From: Desulfurivibrionaceae bacterium
GTDB taxonomy: Bacteria > Desulfobacterota > Desulfobulbia > Desulfobulbales > UBA5123
Assembly: GCA_030145325.1 (NCBI GenBank)
Contig: JAQYVW010000020.1
Location: 1-43,198, forward strand
Direction of reading: 5' to 3'
DNA: 43,198 nucleotides
Both the position numbers and the translations under genes were made by a program. Numbering within the stretch: position 1 is the first letter of the stretch; every line of letters begins with the position of its first letter. Under the pieces are notes generated by a model that ran no database searches, was not told where the DNA came from, and saw only the letters and a list, made by a program, of their open reading frames with translations. Positions 18,896 through 26,028 of this stretch are shown piece after piece.

Positions 18896-20077
18896 TTAAA
18901 GAGCGATCACCTGATTACGGCCCTTATTTTTGGCAAGATACATGGCCCTGTCCGCTTTGGCCACCAGTCCTTCAAATGATATGGAATCATCGTTGAAGGT
19001 GGCAATACCGATACTGGCGGTAACTTGCTTACCGTCAATTTCGGTGAACAGGGTGCCGGCAATGGCGCGGCAGATTTGTTCCGCCAAGGTAATGGCCAGT
19101 TTTTTGTCGGAGTTAAGGAGGAGAATGGTAAACTCTTCTCCGCCGTAACGGGCGACCATATCACTGCTGCGGATGTTATCGCGGAGGATAGTAGCTACCT
19201 TGATAAGTACCTTGTCACCAATGGGATGACCGAAGAGATCATTGACCATTTTGAAATGATCGATATCGCAGAGCAGCATGCTGAAGACCCCGCCGTAGCG
19301 GCGAGCTCTATCCACCTCGTCGATGAGCCGTTCATTAAAGAAGCGGCGGTTATAGAGTTCGGTAAGGTCGTCGCGGATTGATTCGCGCAAGGTTCGGGAG
19401 TAAACCTTGGCGTTGTTGATCGCCCCCCCCACCGCGTGGGCGACGATGGACAAGAGGGTGATATTATTCATGGTGATGGAGTTTTTCGAAGTAAAGTTAT
19501 CAACTACCATCACCCCTTCTGTGCTGTCTGAGTCCTGTTTAGCAAAAACCTCGCATTCTTGGCACATCTCTTCTTTCTTGACGCAGTCTTCAAGGGGGAT
19601 ATTGCCACATTTGGTACCCGGCACCAGCCAGCAGCGGAGCCATTTTTTGCCGTAGGCTGGACAATCTGTTTTGGAACATTTCTTGATATGCCAGCAGGAG
19701 AGGCGCTTTTTGTTGACGATGGGGATCAGCGCGAAATCCTCTAGGCCCATTTCTTTTACAAAGGGGTCGGTGGGCATTTCGGAGGAGAGGAGCGGAAAAC
19801 CGGTAATGAGCGGTTTGGTAAAGAGACAGTTGCCAGCCAAAGGGATTTCCAGGGAGCTGATCATGCCGGGATCAAAGCCCTTGCAGAGTTTTCCTTGTAA
19901 TACCCCTTTACGGTGTTTGACGAAAAAAAGACCCACCCGGTCAAAGCCAAAGATATCGGCAGTGAGGTTGACGAAGCGCTCCTCAATGGTATCGAGATCC
20001 ATTTCCTCGTAGACCAGAGAGAGCATTTCCAGTAGAGCAAGTTCTTTGGTGTTGGGCGAAATTTCCTGTTGAGACAT
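18896..20077 (-). CDS. Diguanylate cyclase: GAF domain with eight-cysteine insert plus GGDEF
   Basis: The chosen ATG at 20077 follows GGAGG by seven bases and gives 393 residues; the open frame upstream runs through a tRNA gene and is not coding. Residues 15-200 form a GAF-type sensor, with strand ALIPI (116-120) and its partner EGVMVVDN (187-194) separated by a cysteine-rich insert (Cys 128, 134, 139, 149, 157, 165, 172, 175). The GGDEF domain (about 230-393) has DDLTELYNRRFF, an allosteric I-site RSSD (303-306) and the active-site loop GGEEF (312-316), so it should make cyclic di-GMP from GTP and be feedback-inhibited. No membrane segment is seen, so sensing is cytoplasmic. The insert could bind a metal, an iron-sulfur cluster or respond to redox state. 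Confidence 0.92.
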   Translation of the reverse strand: MSQQEISPNTKELALLEMLSLVYEEMDLDTIEERFVNLTADIFGFDRVGLFFVKHRKGVLQGKLCKGFDPGMISSLEIPLAGNCLFTKPLITGFPLLSSEMPTDPFVKEMGLEDFALIPIVNKKRLSCWHIKKCSKTDCPAYGKKWLRCWLVPGTKCGNIPLEDCVKKEEMCQECEVFAKQDSDSTEGVMVVDNFTSKNSITMNNITLLSIVAHAVGGAINNAKVYSRTLRESIRDDLTELYNRRFFNERLIDEVDRARRYGGVFSMLLCDIDHFKMVNDLFGHPIGDKVLIKVATILRDNIRSSDMVARYGGEEFTILLLNSDKKLAITLAEQICRAIAGTLFTEIDGKQVTASIGIATFNDDSISFEGLVAKADRAMYLAKNKGRNQVIAL

Positions 20078-20163
20078 TTTGTCTTGCCTCCGTTGACCTT
20101 GAAAAGGTGTTCTTAAATGGCTTGGACATGGTATGTGATACCTTTTCTCTCCCGTTTCGCCAA

Positions 20164-20199
20164 TAAAAAAAAAGGATCTACCTTTTAAGGGTAGATCCT
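20164..20199 (-). terminator. Rho-independent terminator downstream of tRNA-Leu
   Basis: On the minus strand AGGATCTACC and GGTAGATCCT form a perfect ten-base stem around a short loop, followed by a run of nine T. It lies ten bases after the CCA end of the tRNA and isolates the GGDEF gene from tRNA transcription. Confidence 0.92.
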
Positions 20200-20208
20200 C
20201 ATTGTTTT

Positions 20209-20295
20209 TGGTGCCGGAGGTCGGAATCGAACCGACACGGGGTTGCCCCCGCGGGATTTTGAGTCCCGTGCGTCTACCAGTTTCACCACTCCGGC
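20209..20295 (-). tRNA. tRNA-Leu (anticodon CAA)
   Basis: The minus strand folds as a class II tRNA of 87 bases, including an encoded CCA. The acceptor stem is GCCGGAG with CTCCGGC; the anticodon arm CGGGA-CTCAAAA-TCCCG gives anticodon CAA, which reads UUG leucine codons. A long variable arm (CGGGGGCAACCCCG) and the T arm with GGTTCGATTCC follow. It is flanked by its own terminator on one side and pgsA on the other. Confidence 0.97.
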
Positions 20296-20408
20296 ATAAT
20301 ATGCTGAGGCGTTCGTTAGCCCCGTATTTCTTACCGCGCAACTATAGAGATCATCACTATCTCTGTCAAGCAGAAATACTTCATGATTTGTTCTCTTTCG
20401 CTCTGTGG

Positions 20409-20981
20409 TCAATTGTTAACCAATTCGTCTGGTAGAAAGACCTTTTGAAAACGATAAAAGTATTGGCAACCAGACCAAAGGGTAAGAAGTAGCGAGATAT
20501 AGAGGATACCGGATCCTAGGTGGTGCAGAAAGGGAATCGGTAAAACCCCCATGGGGAAGATTAGGATACAGAGGGCGGTGTACTGGGCGATGGATTTAAA
20601 TTTTCCCAACCGGCTTGCCGCCACCACGATGCCTGAAGAGGCGGCCACTCCGCGCAGTCCGGTGATACATAGCTCGCGGGCAATGATCAGAAAACTGACC
20701 CAGGCCGGGATCATCCCCATGGGGATAAGCATGATCAATGCCGATGAAACCAAGACCTTGTCAGCCAAGGGATCCATTAATTTGCCCAGAACCGTCTCAA
20801 TCTTATGCTTGCGGGCGTAATAGCCGTCGGCTAGATCGGTTAGGGCACCGGACAGAAAGAGGGTAAAGGCGAACAGGCGGACCATGATGTTGGCGTCGGG
20901 CTGAAGGCAAAATAATAATACCGGCACCACGGCGAAGCGGTATCCGGTTAGTAGATTGGGAACGGTGGCAAGGCGACGCAA
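20409..20981 (-). CDS. pgsA: CDP-diacylglycerol--glycerol-3-phosphate 3-phosphatidyltransferase
   Basis: 190 residues with several membrane helices and the CDP-alcohol phosphotransferase signature: DLADGYYARKHKIETVLGKL followed by MDPLADK, matching the D-G-x2-A-R-x8-G-x3-D-x3-D pattern. It joins CDP-diacylglycerol and glycerol-3-phosphate to make phosphatidylglycerol phosphate in the inner membrane, the first committed step to phosphatidylglycerol and cardiolipin. The best start is TTG (20981-20979); GGAAA is about ten bases upstream and no ATG is available near the expected N terminus (VPNLLTGYRFAV). It is on the same strand as, and upstream of, the tRNA-Leu gene. The transglycosylase gene precedes it with a gap of about 115 bases. 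Confidence 0.95.
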   Translation of the reverse strand: MRRLATVPNLLTGYRFAVVPVLLFCLQPDANIMVRLFAFTLFLSGALTDLADGYYARKHKIETVLGKLMDPLADKVLVSSALIMLIPMGMIPAWVSFLIIARELCITGLRGVAASSGIVVAASRLGKFKSIAQYTALCILIFPMGVLPIPFLHHLGSGILYISLLLTLWSGCQYFYRFQKVFLPDELVNN

Positions 20982-21096
20982 GGTATAAGGTTTCCGTTCG
21001 GTTGGTAGCCTCAGAAGTGAAGGCTATTTTAATCAATGGAGTCCATTTTAACCCCGATGGGGGCGCGAATGGGCAGAGTACTCTTTTTAGGGGTCT

Positions 21097-21732
21097 CTAA
21101 AAACTTATTTTTTTCAGCCAACGATTGGAGGTGGATGATCCGTCCTGATAGCGTTGGTAGTGGTGCATGACCTTTTTGATATAGCTGATGGTTTCCGGAA
21201 ACCTTGGTACGGTATTATTAGCCATGGCGACTCGAGTTGGCCCGGCATTATAGGCGGCCAGTCCCAAGGAAAGGTCGCCGTCAAAAAGAGAAAGCATCTT
21301 GCCCAGGTAACGGGTGCCGCCCATGATGTTGGCCCTGGGATCGAACGGGTTGTTGATCCGTAGGTCACGAGCGGTTTCCGGCATTAGTTGCATCAGGCCG
21401 ATGGCCCCTTTTTTTGATACCGCGCGGTGGTCGAAATCAGACTCGACCTTGATCACGGCCCTGACCAGTAGCGGGTCGACATTATAGCGAGCGGCTGCTT
21501 CGCGGATGTATGCTTCGATGGATCCCCGGGGAGCGGTTTTTTTTGAACTCCTTAGGTTGAAGCGGCTACCCGCCTGATAACGGCTGTCGGTGGGCACGTT
21601 GGTCATATGTACCACGCCGCGCTCGTCAACAAAGGTGTAGATGGTTGCCGAGGCGGTGGTGGCGAGCAGTAACAAACCTATCCCTGCTGCCACCATCGTT
21701 ATTGGTCTCTGTCGTAAGTTGCCATCCATCAC
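21097..21732 (-). CDS. Lytic transglycosylase (SLT domain) with DUF4124-like N terminus
   Basis: 211 residues. A hydrophobic export signal (ITMVAAGIGLLLLATTASA) is followed by a DUF4124-like segment YTFVDERGVVHMTNVPTDSRY. The SLT domain begins near residue 75 and has the catalytic glutamate in VIKVESDFDHRAVS, then GAIGLMQLMPETARDLRI, GGTRYLGKML and LAAYNAGPTRV. It should cleave the MurNAc-GlcNAc bond of peptidoglycan in the periplasm with formation of 1,6-anhydro ends. Compact DUF4124-SLT proteins of this kind are common in Desulfobacterota and Geobacter relatives. It starts ten bases after the transaldolase-like gene stop, so the two may be cotranscribed. The ATG-ATG pair leaves a one-codon start ambiguity. 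Confidence 0.92.
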   Translation of the reverse strand: MMDGNLRQRPITMVAAGIGLLLLATTASATIYTFVDERGVVHMTNVPTDSRYQAGSRFNLRSSKKTAPRGSIEAYIREAAARYNVDPLLVRAVIKVESDFDHRAVSKKGAIGLMQLMPETARDLRINNPFDPRANIMGGTRYLGKMLSLFDGDLSLGLAAYNAGPTRVAMANNTVPRFPETISYIKKVMHHYQRYQDGSSTSNRWLKKISF

Positions 21733-21741
21733 TAGAATATA

Positions 21742-22389
21742 CTACGCTTGCTGCCTCTTTTTCCAGTCGGCAAGAAAATTTTCCAGGCCGATGTCGGTGA
21801 GGGGGTGTTTGGCCAGCTGGGCGATGACCTTGAACGGGATGGTGGCAATATGAGCGCCAACCATGGCCGCATCGGTTACGTGCATGGGGCTACGAACACT
21901 GGCGACGATCACCTCGGCGGCAAAGCCGTAATTGTCGAGGATGGTCATGATTGAATCGATGAGTTCCATACCGTTTTGGGCGATATCGTCCAAACGGCCA
22001 ACAAAGGGGCTGATGTAGGTGGCTCCAGCTTTGGCGGCCAGCAGGGCCTGGGCTGGGGAGAAAACCAGGGTAACGTTGGTTTTGATTCCTTGATCGGCAA
22101 AGCGTTTGGTGGCCACCAGTCCCTCGGTGGTCATGGGTACCTTGATGACGATGTTTTTATGCAGGGCGGCAAGTTTTAAACCCTCTTCCACCATTCCGTC
22201 GGCTTCAAGACTTACCACCTCGGCGCTGATCGGACCATCAACCAGTTCGCAAATATCTTTGAGGATTTCAATGAAATCACGGCCTTCTCTGGCGATTAGT
22301 GAAGGGTTGGTGGTAACCCCATCTACCATCCCCATGGCTACGGCTTGTTTGATTTCTTCGATGTTGGCGGTGTCGATGAAGAATTTCAT
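21742..22389 (-). CDS. Transaldolase-like / fructose-6-phosphate aldolase family protein
   Basis: 215 residues with the short transaldolase (TalC/FSA) layout: [16 protein letters not shown] start, [23 protein letters not shown], the Schiff-base lysine in [39 protein letters not shown] and ASVRSPMHV near the C terminus. Proteins of this length act either as transaldolase in the non-oxidative pentose phosphate pathway or as fructose-6-phosphate aldolase. The family is not separated reliably by eye, so no symbol is given. A GGAG ribosome site is eight bases before the ATG. It lies downstream of the YHS-type gene and upstream of the transglycosylase gene, all on the minus strand. Confidence 0.93.
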   Translation of the reverse strand: MKFFIDTANIEEIKQAVAMGMVDGVTTNPSLIAREGRDFIEILKDICELVDGPISAEVVSLEADGMVEEGLKLAALHKNIVIKVPMTTEGLVATKRFADQGIKTNVTLVFSPAQALLAAKAGATYISPFVGRLDDIAQNGMELIDSIMTILDNYGFAAEVIVASVRSPMHVTDAAMVGAHIATIPFKVIAQLAKHPLTDIGLENFLADWKKRQQA

Positions 22390-22434
22390 TCTTCGTCTCC
22401 TTGTAGGTGAATTTTAGTATAAAAATTGAGTAAA

Positions 22435-22698
22435 TTATTCGGTAGTATCTTTTCCTGAAAGAAAAGTTTCACAACATTTGTCGCTACAAAAATAAAATGT
22501 CTGCCCGTTCTTCTTCGCGGCGACGGCTTGTCCCTGTGGTACATAAACATGGCAGACCGGATCTTCAACCAGTACGTCACGATCTGGGTCTTCGTCGGTT
22601 GATGGTTCCTGGGAAACCGGTTTTTTTGCCGGGCCGAACAGCAGTCGGTACAAGAAGTAAAAAAGAGCGCCAAGGATGAGAATGCGCATTGGGCTCAT
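22435..22698 (-). CDS. Membrane-anchored YHS/TRASH-type metal-binding protein
   Basis: 87 residues from the ATG at 22698, which overlaps the folK stop as ATGA; a longer reading of ten extra codons is less likely. A single hydrophobic helix (ILILGALFYFLYRLLFG) is followed by a proline- and acid-rich linker and a C-terminal domain with DPVCHVYVP, a short hairpin and FYFCSDKCCETF. This is the YHS/TRASH pattern, D-P-V-C plus C-x3-C, which usually binds copper or another soft metal in transporters and reductases. The domain would lie on one face of the inner membrane. Small proteins of this sort often follow folK in related bacteria, according to recollection. Its metal and partner are unknown. 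Confidence 0.85.
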   Translation of the reverse strand: MSPMRILILGALFYFLYRLLFGPAKKPVSQEPSTDEDPDRDVLVEDPVCHVYVPQGQAVAAKKNGQTFYFCSDKCCETFLSGKDTTE

Positions 22699-23207
22699 GG
22701 TTGTTTGTTCTCCTGCTCTTGCCAGCAACTTTTGCGGATTTGCTGCGCACTGGTGGTCTGTTTTCGGTGCATTTGGCGGATGGTGAGTTCTGTCAACGGA
22801 TGCAGATGATCCGGGGCCAGTTCCTCCAGCGGAGCCAGAACAAAAAGTCGATGCTGCATTTCCGGGTGAGGGATTTCGAGTTCTGCTGTTCGCAGTACTT
22901 GATCATCGTATAAAAGTAGATCAAGGTCAACGGTTCGATCTTCACCCTTGCTCCGATCTCGCCCCATGGCGTGTTCAATGTTCAGAAGGATGGTCAACAG
23001 TTCCGGTGGGGAAAGACTGGTATCAATGGCGCCAGCGCTATTGATGAACCATTGGCTTGATTCCATCCCCACCGGCGCGGTTTCATAGGGGCTGGCTAAG
23101 GCCAGGGTGGTTATTCCCTTAATTTTGCCCAGCCGTTGCCAAGCCTCCTTGAGATTGACGCGGCCATCGCCAAGATTGGAGCCCAGGCCAATGAACGCTA
23201 AAGCCAT
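22695..23207 (-). CDS. folK: 2-amino-4-hydroxy-6-hydroxymethyldihydropteridine pyrophosphokinase
   Basis: 170 residues with HPPK signatures: LGSNLGDGRVNL at the N terminus, SPYETAPVG, QWFINSAGAI, and the catalytic and magnesium-binding region EHAMGRDRSKGEDRTVDLDLLLYDD, followed by IPHPEMQHRLFVLAPL. It transfers pyrophosphate from ATP to the pterin in folate synthesis, in the cytoplasm. It starts three bases after dapB and ends overlapping the YHS-type gene start by four bases, so it is cotranscribed with the lysine genes. Mild extension at the C terminus (a helical tail of about 15 residues) is seen but not functionally interpreted. Confidence 0.95.
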   Translation of the reverse strand: MALAFIGLGSNLGDGRVNLKEAWQRLGKIKGITTLALASPYETAPVGMESSQWFINSAGAIDTSLSPPELLTILLNIEHAMGRDRSKGEDRTVDLDLLLYDDQVLRTAELEIPHPEMQHRLFVLAPLEELAPDHLHPLTELTIRQMHRKQTTSAQQIRKSCWQEQENKQP

Positions 23208-23210
23208 GGC

Positions 23211-24020
23211 TTACAGATCCTGGAGACCGAGGACATCGAACATGGTGTAGAGACCGTTATCCTGTTTGGCTACCCAGGCTGCGGCGAGAGCGGCGCCACG
23301 GGCGAAGTTGTCGCGGTTATGAGCGCGGTGGGTAAGTTCCAAACGTTCGCCGGTCCCGGCAAAATAGACGGTGTGTTCGCCGACGATGTCGCCGCCGCGG
23401 ATGGTTTGAATGCCGATTTCCTCATCGGTGCGTTCGCCGATGATCCCGTTGCGCTCAAAAACGCCAACCTCGGCAAGGTCGCGGTTGACCCCTTCGGCCA
23501 CCATCTCACCGAGTTTGATGGCAGTGCCGCTGGGGGCATCCTTTTTCATCCGGTGGTGCGCTTCCACGATCTCGATATCGTAGTCATTGCCCAGGATTGC
23601 CGCCATCTTCTTGGCTACTTTAAAGAGGACGTTGACTCCCACGGCCATGTTTGGCGCTTGCACGCAAGGGAAGTTTTTAGCAAGTTCCTTCAATTCGGCC
23701 AGATTGTCGGCGGTGAGGCCGGTGGTACCGATGACCATGGCCCGGTTATGTTTGGCCGCTTCGCGGGCCATCTGCATGGTCGCCTCATGGAAGGTAAAGT
23801 CGATGATTACCTCGCCTTGATCAATGGCTGCGGCCAATCCTTCCACCACGTTAACGCCGTTGGTGCCGTATCCGCCCAGTTCACCCATGTCTTTGCCGAT
23901 TTCAGCGGAACCAGCCCGCTCGAAACCTGCGGCCACGGTGAGTTCCGGGTTCTGTTGTACCATATACCCGATGCGGCGACCCATGCGGCCAGCGGCTCCG
24001 GCAATAATGACCTTGGTCAT
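23211..24020 (-). CDS. dapB: 4-hydroxy-tetrahydrodipicolinate reductase
   Basis: 269 residues. The N-terminal dinucleotide fold shows IIAGAAGRMGRRIG; the middle has IDFTFHEATM and VIGTTGLTADN; the substrate domain carries EAHHRMKKDAPSGTAIKLGE with the catalytic histidine and lysine. It reduces hydroxy-tetrahydrodipicolinate with NAD(P)H in lysine and meso-diaminopimelate synthesis. It follows dapA on the same strand after about 100 bases and is followed three bases later by folK. An AAGGAG site precedes the ATG. Length fits the family and the motifs are intact. A gene for the next step (diaminopimelate aminotransferase DapL or the succinylase route) is not adjacent. Confidence 0.97.
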   Translation of the reverse strand: MTKVIIAGAAGRMGRRIGYMVQQNPELTVAAGFERAGSAEIGKDMGELGGYGTNGVNVVEGLAAAIDQGEVIIDFTFHEATMQMAREAAKHNRAMVIGTTGLTADNLAELKELAKNFPCVQAPNMAVGVNVLFKVAKKMAAILGNDYDIEIVEAHHRMKKDAPSGTAIKLGEMVAEGVNRDLAEVGVFERNGIIGERTDEEIGIQTIRGGDIVGEHTVYFAGTGERLELTHRAHNRDNFARGAALAAAWVAKQDNGLYTMFDVLGLQDL

Positions 24021-24051
24021 TGTCTACTCCTTGTTGCGGCTGATAGAGTCA

Positions 24052-24077
24052 GCCGTTGACCGTTGATTTGTAACGGC
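24052..24077. repeat. Short inverted repeat between dapA and dapB
   Basis: GCCGTT and AACGGC pair across a 14-base loop in the 99-base dapA-dapB gap. The neighbouring bases contain a T8 run and a second short palindromic cluster around TTAGCTGTTAGCTAA. The orientation does not give a terminator for the minus-strand operon. Confidence 0.3.
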
Positions 24078-24119
24078 CATCTGTTTTTTTTAGCTGTTAG
24101 CTAAAGGCTAATTGCTCTT

Positions 24120-25001
24120 TTAAACCAGCCCGTAGGCGCTGATCGCTTGTCTCAACTTGTCTCGGATAGCGTCGTTGAGACCGACCATGGGCAACCGCAC
24201 GTCATCGGTTTTGATCTTGCCCATCATGGCCAAGCTGGCTTTGGCTGGCACCGGGTTGGTATCGTAGAACATCGCTTGCATCAGCGGGAAGAGCTTATAG
24301 TGTAACTCTCGGGCCTTGGCAAAATCACCGGCCAGGGCCGCATCCAGCATCTGGGCCATATCCTTGGGCTCGACATTGGAGGTCACCGAGATGACCCCGG
24401 TGCCGCCGATGGCGACGGTGGCCATACAGGTGGGGTCGTCACCGGACATAACCGCAAAATCATCGGGACAGACCCGAATTACTTCCGAGATCTGGGCCAG
24501 GCTGCCGGTGGCTTCCTTGATGCCGACGATGTTTTTGATTGCTGCGCAGCGGGCCACGGTCTCGGGCAGCATGTTGACGCTGGTCCGGCTGGGAACGTTG
24601 TAGAGGATGATGGGGATATCCACCGCTTCCGCCACGGCCTTGAAATGCTGATACAATCCCTCCTGGGATGGTTTGTTGTAATAGGGGGTGATGACCAACG
24701 CGCCATCAGCGCCTGCTTCTTTAGCGTGGCGGGTGAGCTCGATGGTCTCGGAGGTGGAGTTTGAGCCGGTGCCAGCCAGAACCGGAACCCGGCCGTTGAC
24801 CGTTTTGATGGTCAGCTCCACCACCAAGTGGTGTTCTTCGTGGCTCATGGTGGCTGATTCGCCGGTGGTTCCGCATGGAACGATGCCGTGGGTGCCCCCC
24901 GCGATTTGGAACTCGATGAGATCTTTTAAGCCCTGCTCGTCAATCTTGCCGTCAATCATTGGGGTGACGATGGCGACAAAGGCGCCGCGAAATGTGTTCA
25001 T
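24120..25001 (-). CDS. dapA: 4-hydroxy-tetrahydrodipicolinate synthase
   Basis: 293 residues, a class I aldolase TIM barrel. Visible motifs are VPCGTTGESATMSHEEH, ITPYYNKPSQEGLY, the tyrosine motif ILYNVPSRTSVNM, the Schiff-base lysine in IVGIKEATG and VMSGDDPTCMATV. It condenses pyruvate with aspartate semialdehyde, the first committed step to diaminopimelate and lysine. GGAGG lies nine bases before the ATG, a strong ribosome site. It lies between dapF and dapB on the minus strand. Whether it is lysine-inhibited cannot be judged by eye; no lysine-riboswitch-like leader is visible in the 73-base gap upstream. Confidence 0.97.
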   Translation of the reverse strand: MNTFRGAFVAIVTPMIDGKIDEQGLKDLIEFQIAGGTHGIVPCGTTGESATMSHEEHHLVVELTIKTVNGRVPVLAGTGSNSTSETIELTRHAKEAGADGALVITPYYNKPSQEGLYQHFKAVAEAVDIPIILYNVPSRTSVNMLPETVARCAAIKNIVGIKEATGSLAQISEVIRVCPDDFAVMSGDDPTCMATVAIGGTGVISVTSNVEPKDMAQMLDAALAGDFAKARELHYKLFPLMQAMFYDTNPVPAKASLAMMGKIKTDDVRLPMVGLNDAIRDKLRQAISAYGLV

Positions 25002-25074
25002 CTTTTAATCCTCCGTTTTTTATACTGAAAAAATCGTTTTGATCGTTTGTTGGGTGCTAGTGGCTGTCGCTTGT

Positions 25075-25905
25075 TTAAACCGCTTCTTCGTTAAGCTGGC
25101 CTTGATAGATGACTCGGGCCGCGCCTTCGAGAAAGACCTCGGTGACCGGTTGTTCGTCGGTGGGGTCGGTAAAGTGGATAATCAGCGGTTCGCCGCCAGA
25201 GGTAATAACCTTCACCGGCGGTTTTACCTTGCCGGTGAGAGCAGCAATAATCGCTGCCGCCACCGCGCCGGTGCCGCAGGCCATGGTTTCATCTTCAACC
25301 CCACGTTCGTAAGTGCGGACATGGAGATCGTTGGGCCCCAAAACTTGCACAAAGTTGGCGTTGGTGCCAGCTGGTTGAAAATGGTCGTGCTGGCGGATGG
25401 CGCGGCCCCAGTCGATGATCGGGGTGGTGCTGGCGTCAGCAGTGAAGAGTACAGCATGCGGGACGCCGGTGTTGAGGCTGTGGACCTCTTTTTCTTCGTT
25501 GTCGACAGTGAGAATTTCCCCTAATTCAAGATTTTCCGGCACCGTCATCTTTAACTTAACGTTGGTCTCAATAATTTCCGCCTCAATGGTCCCGGCTAAA
25601 GTCTTGAAACGCATGGACGGTGGGGCGATATGGTTAAGGTAGGCGAATCGGGCCGCGCAGCGGGCGCCGTTACCGCACATCTCGGCCACACTGCCGTCAG
25701 CGTTCAAGAATGTCCAAGCAAAATCAGCTTCATCGCAACTCTCGATAAGGATCAGGCCGTCGGCACCAGCAGAAAACTTGCGTTGGCAGACCGCCTTGGC
25801 AAACGAGGCTAACTGCTCGCGGTCAATAAAGGGGGTGCGGTGATCGATAACGATAAAATCGTTGCCGCTGCCGCTCATTTTCGTGAAAGGGATGGGGAAA
25901 TTCAT
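25075..25905 (-). CDS. dapF: Diaminopimelate epimerase
   Basis: From the ATG at 25905 the protein has 276 residues starting MNFPIPFTKMSGSGNDFIVID, the usual DapF N terminus. The open frame runs 19 codons further upstream, but those codons come from a repeated AT-rich element and are rejected. The two catalytic cysteines are visible in AEMCGNGARCAA and TMACGTGAVAAA, with PHAVLFT and ERGVEDET nearby. It interconverts LL- and meso-diaminopimelate, providing the peptidoglycan cross-linking residue and the LysA substrate. It lies between lysA and dapA on the same strand. Both cysteines and the substrate loops are present, so it should be active. Confidence 0.96.
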   Translation of the reverse strand: MNFPIPFTKMSGSGNDFIVIDHRTPFIDREQLASFAKAVCQRKFSAGADGLILIESCDEADFAWTFLNADGSVAEMCGNGARCAARFAYLNHIAPPSMRFKTLAGTIEAEIIETNVKLKMTVPENLELGEILTVDNEEKEVHSLNTGVPHAVLFTADASTTPIIDWGRAIRQHDHFQPAGTNANFVQVLGPNDLHVRTYERGVEDETMACGTGAVAAAIIAALTGKVKPPVKVITSGGEPLIIHFTDPTDEQPVTEVFLEGAARVIYQGQLNEEAV

Positions 25906-25914
25906 AAGACCGGT

Positions 25915-26023
25915 TTTATGTTTTAGGTTATTACGTTTTAAGTTTGAGGTGTTTTTGTGCATGTCGTGGATTTGATAAAGAATATTCCACTGCGTAAAAC
26001 TTAAAACATAACAACTTAAAACC
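25915..26023. repeat. AT-rich inverted-repeat element A (between lysA and dapF)
   Basis: An element of about 110 bases in the lysA-dapF gap has GTTTTAAGTTT at 25935-25945 and its exact complement AAACTTAAAAC at 25997-26007. Further, partly matching AACTTAAAACC-type units lie outside. The same terminal motif recurs in element B at 29811-29936. It contains no gene. Confidence 0.6.
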
Positions 26024-26028
26024 TTTGT

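Noticed and set aside
20078-20341. Extended N terminus of the GGDEF protein
   Set aside because: The 88 extra codons read through the terminator and part of the tRNA-Leu gene; the ATG at 20077 has a GGAGG site.
23319-24059. Long plus-strand open frame (246 codons) opposite dapB
   Set aside because: Antisense shadow of a GC-rich conserved gene; no ribosome site or family resemblance.
25906-25962. Extended dapF N terminus
   Set aside because: The extra 19 codons are encoded by repeat element A and precede the conserved DapF start.
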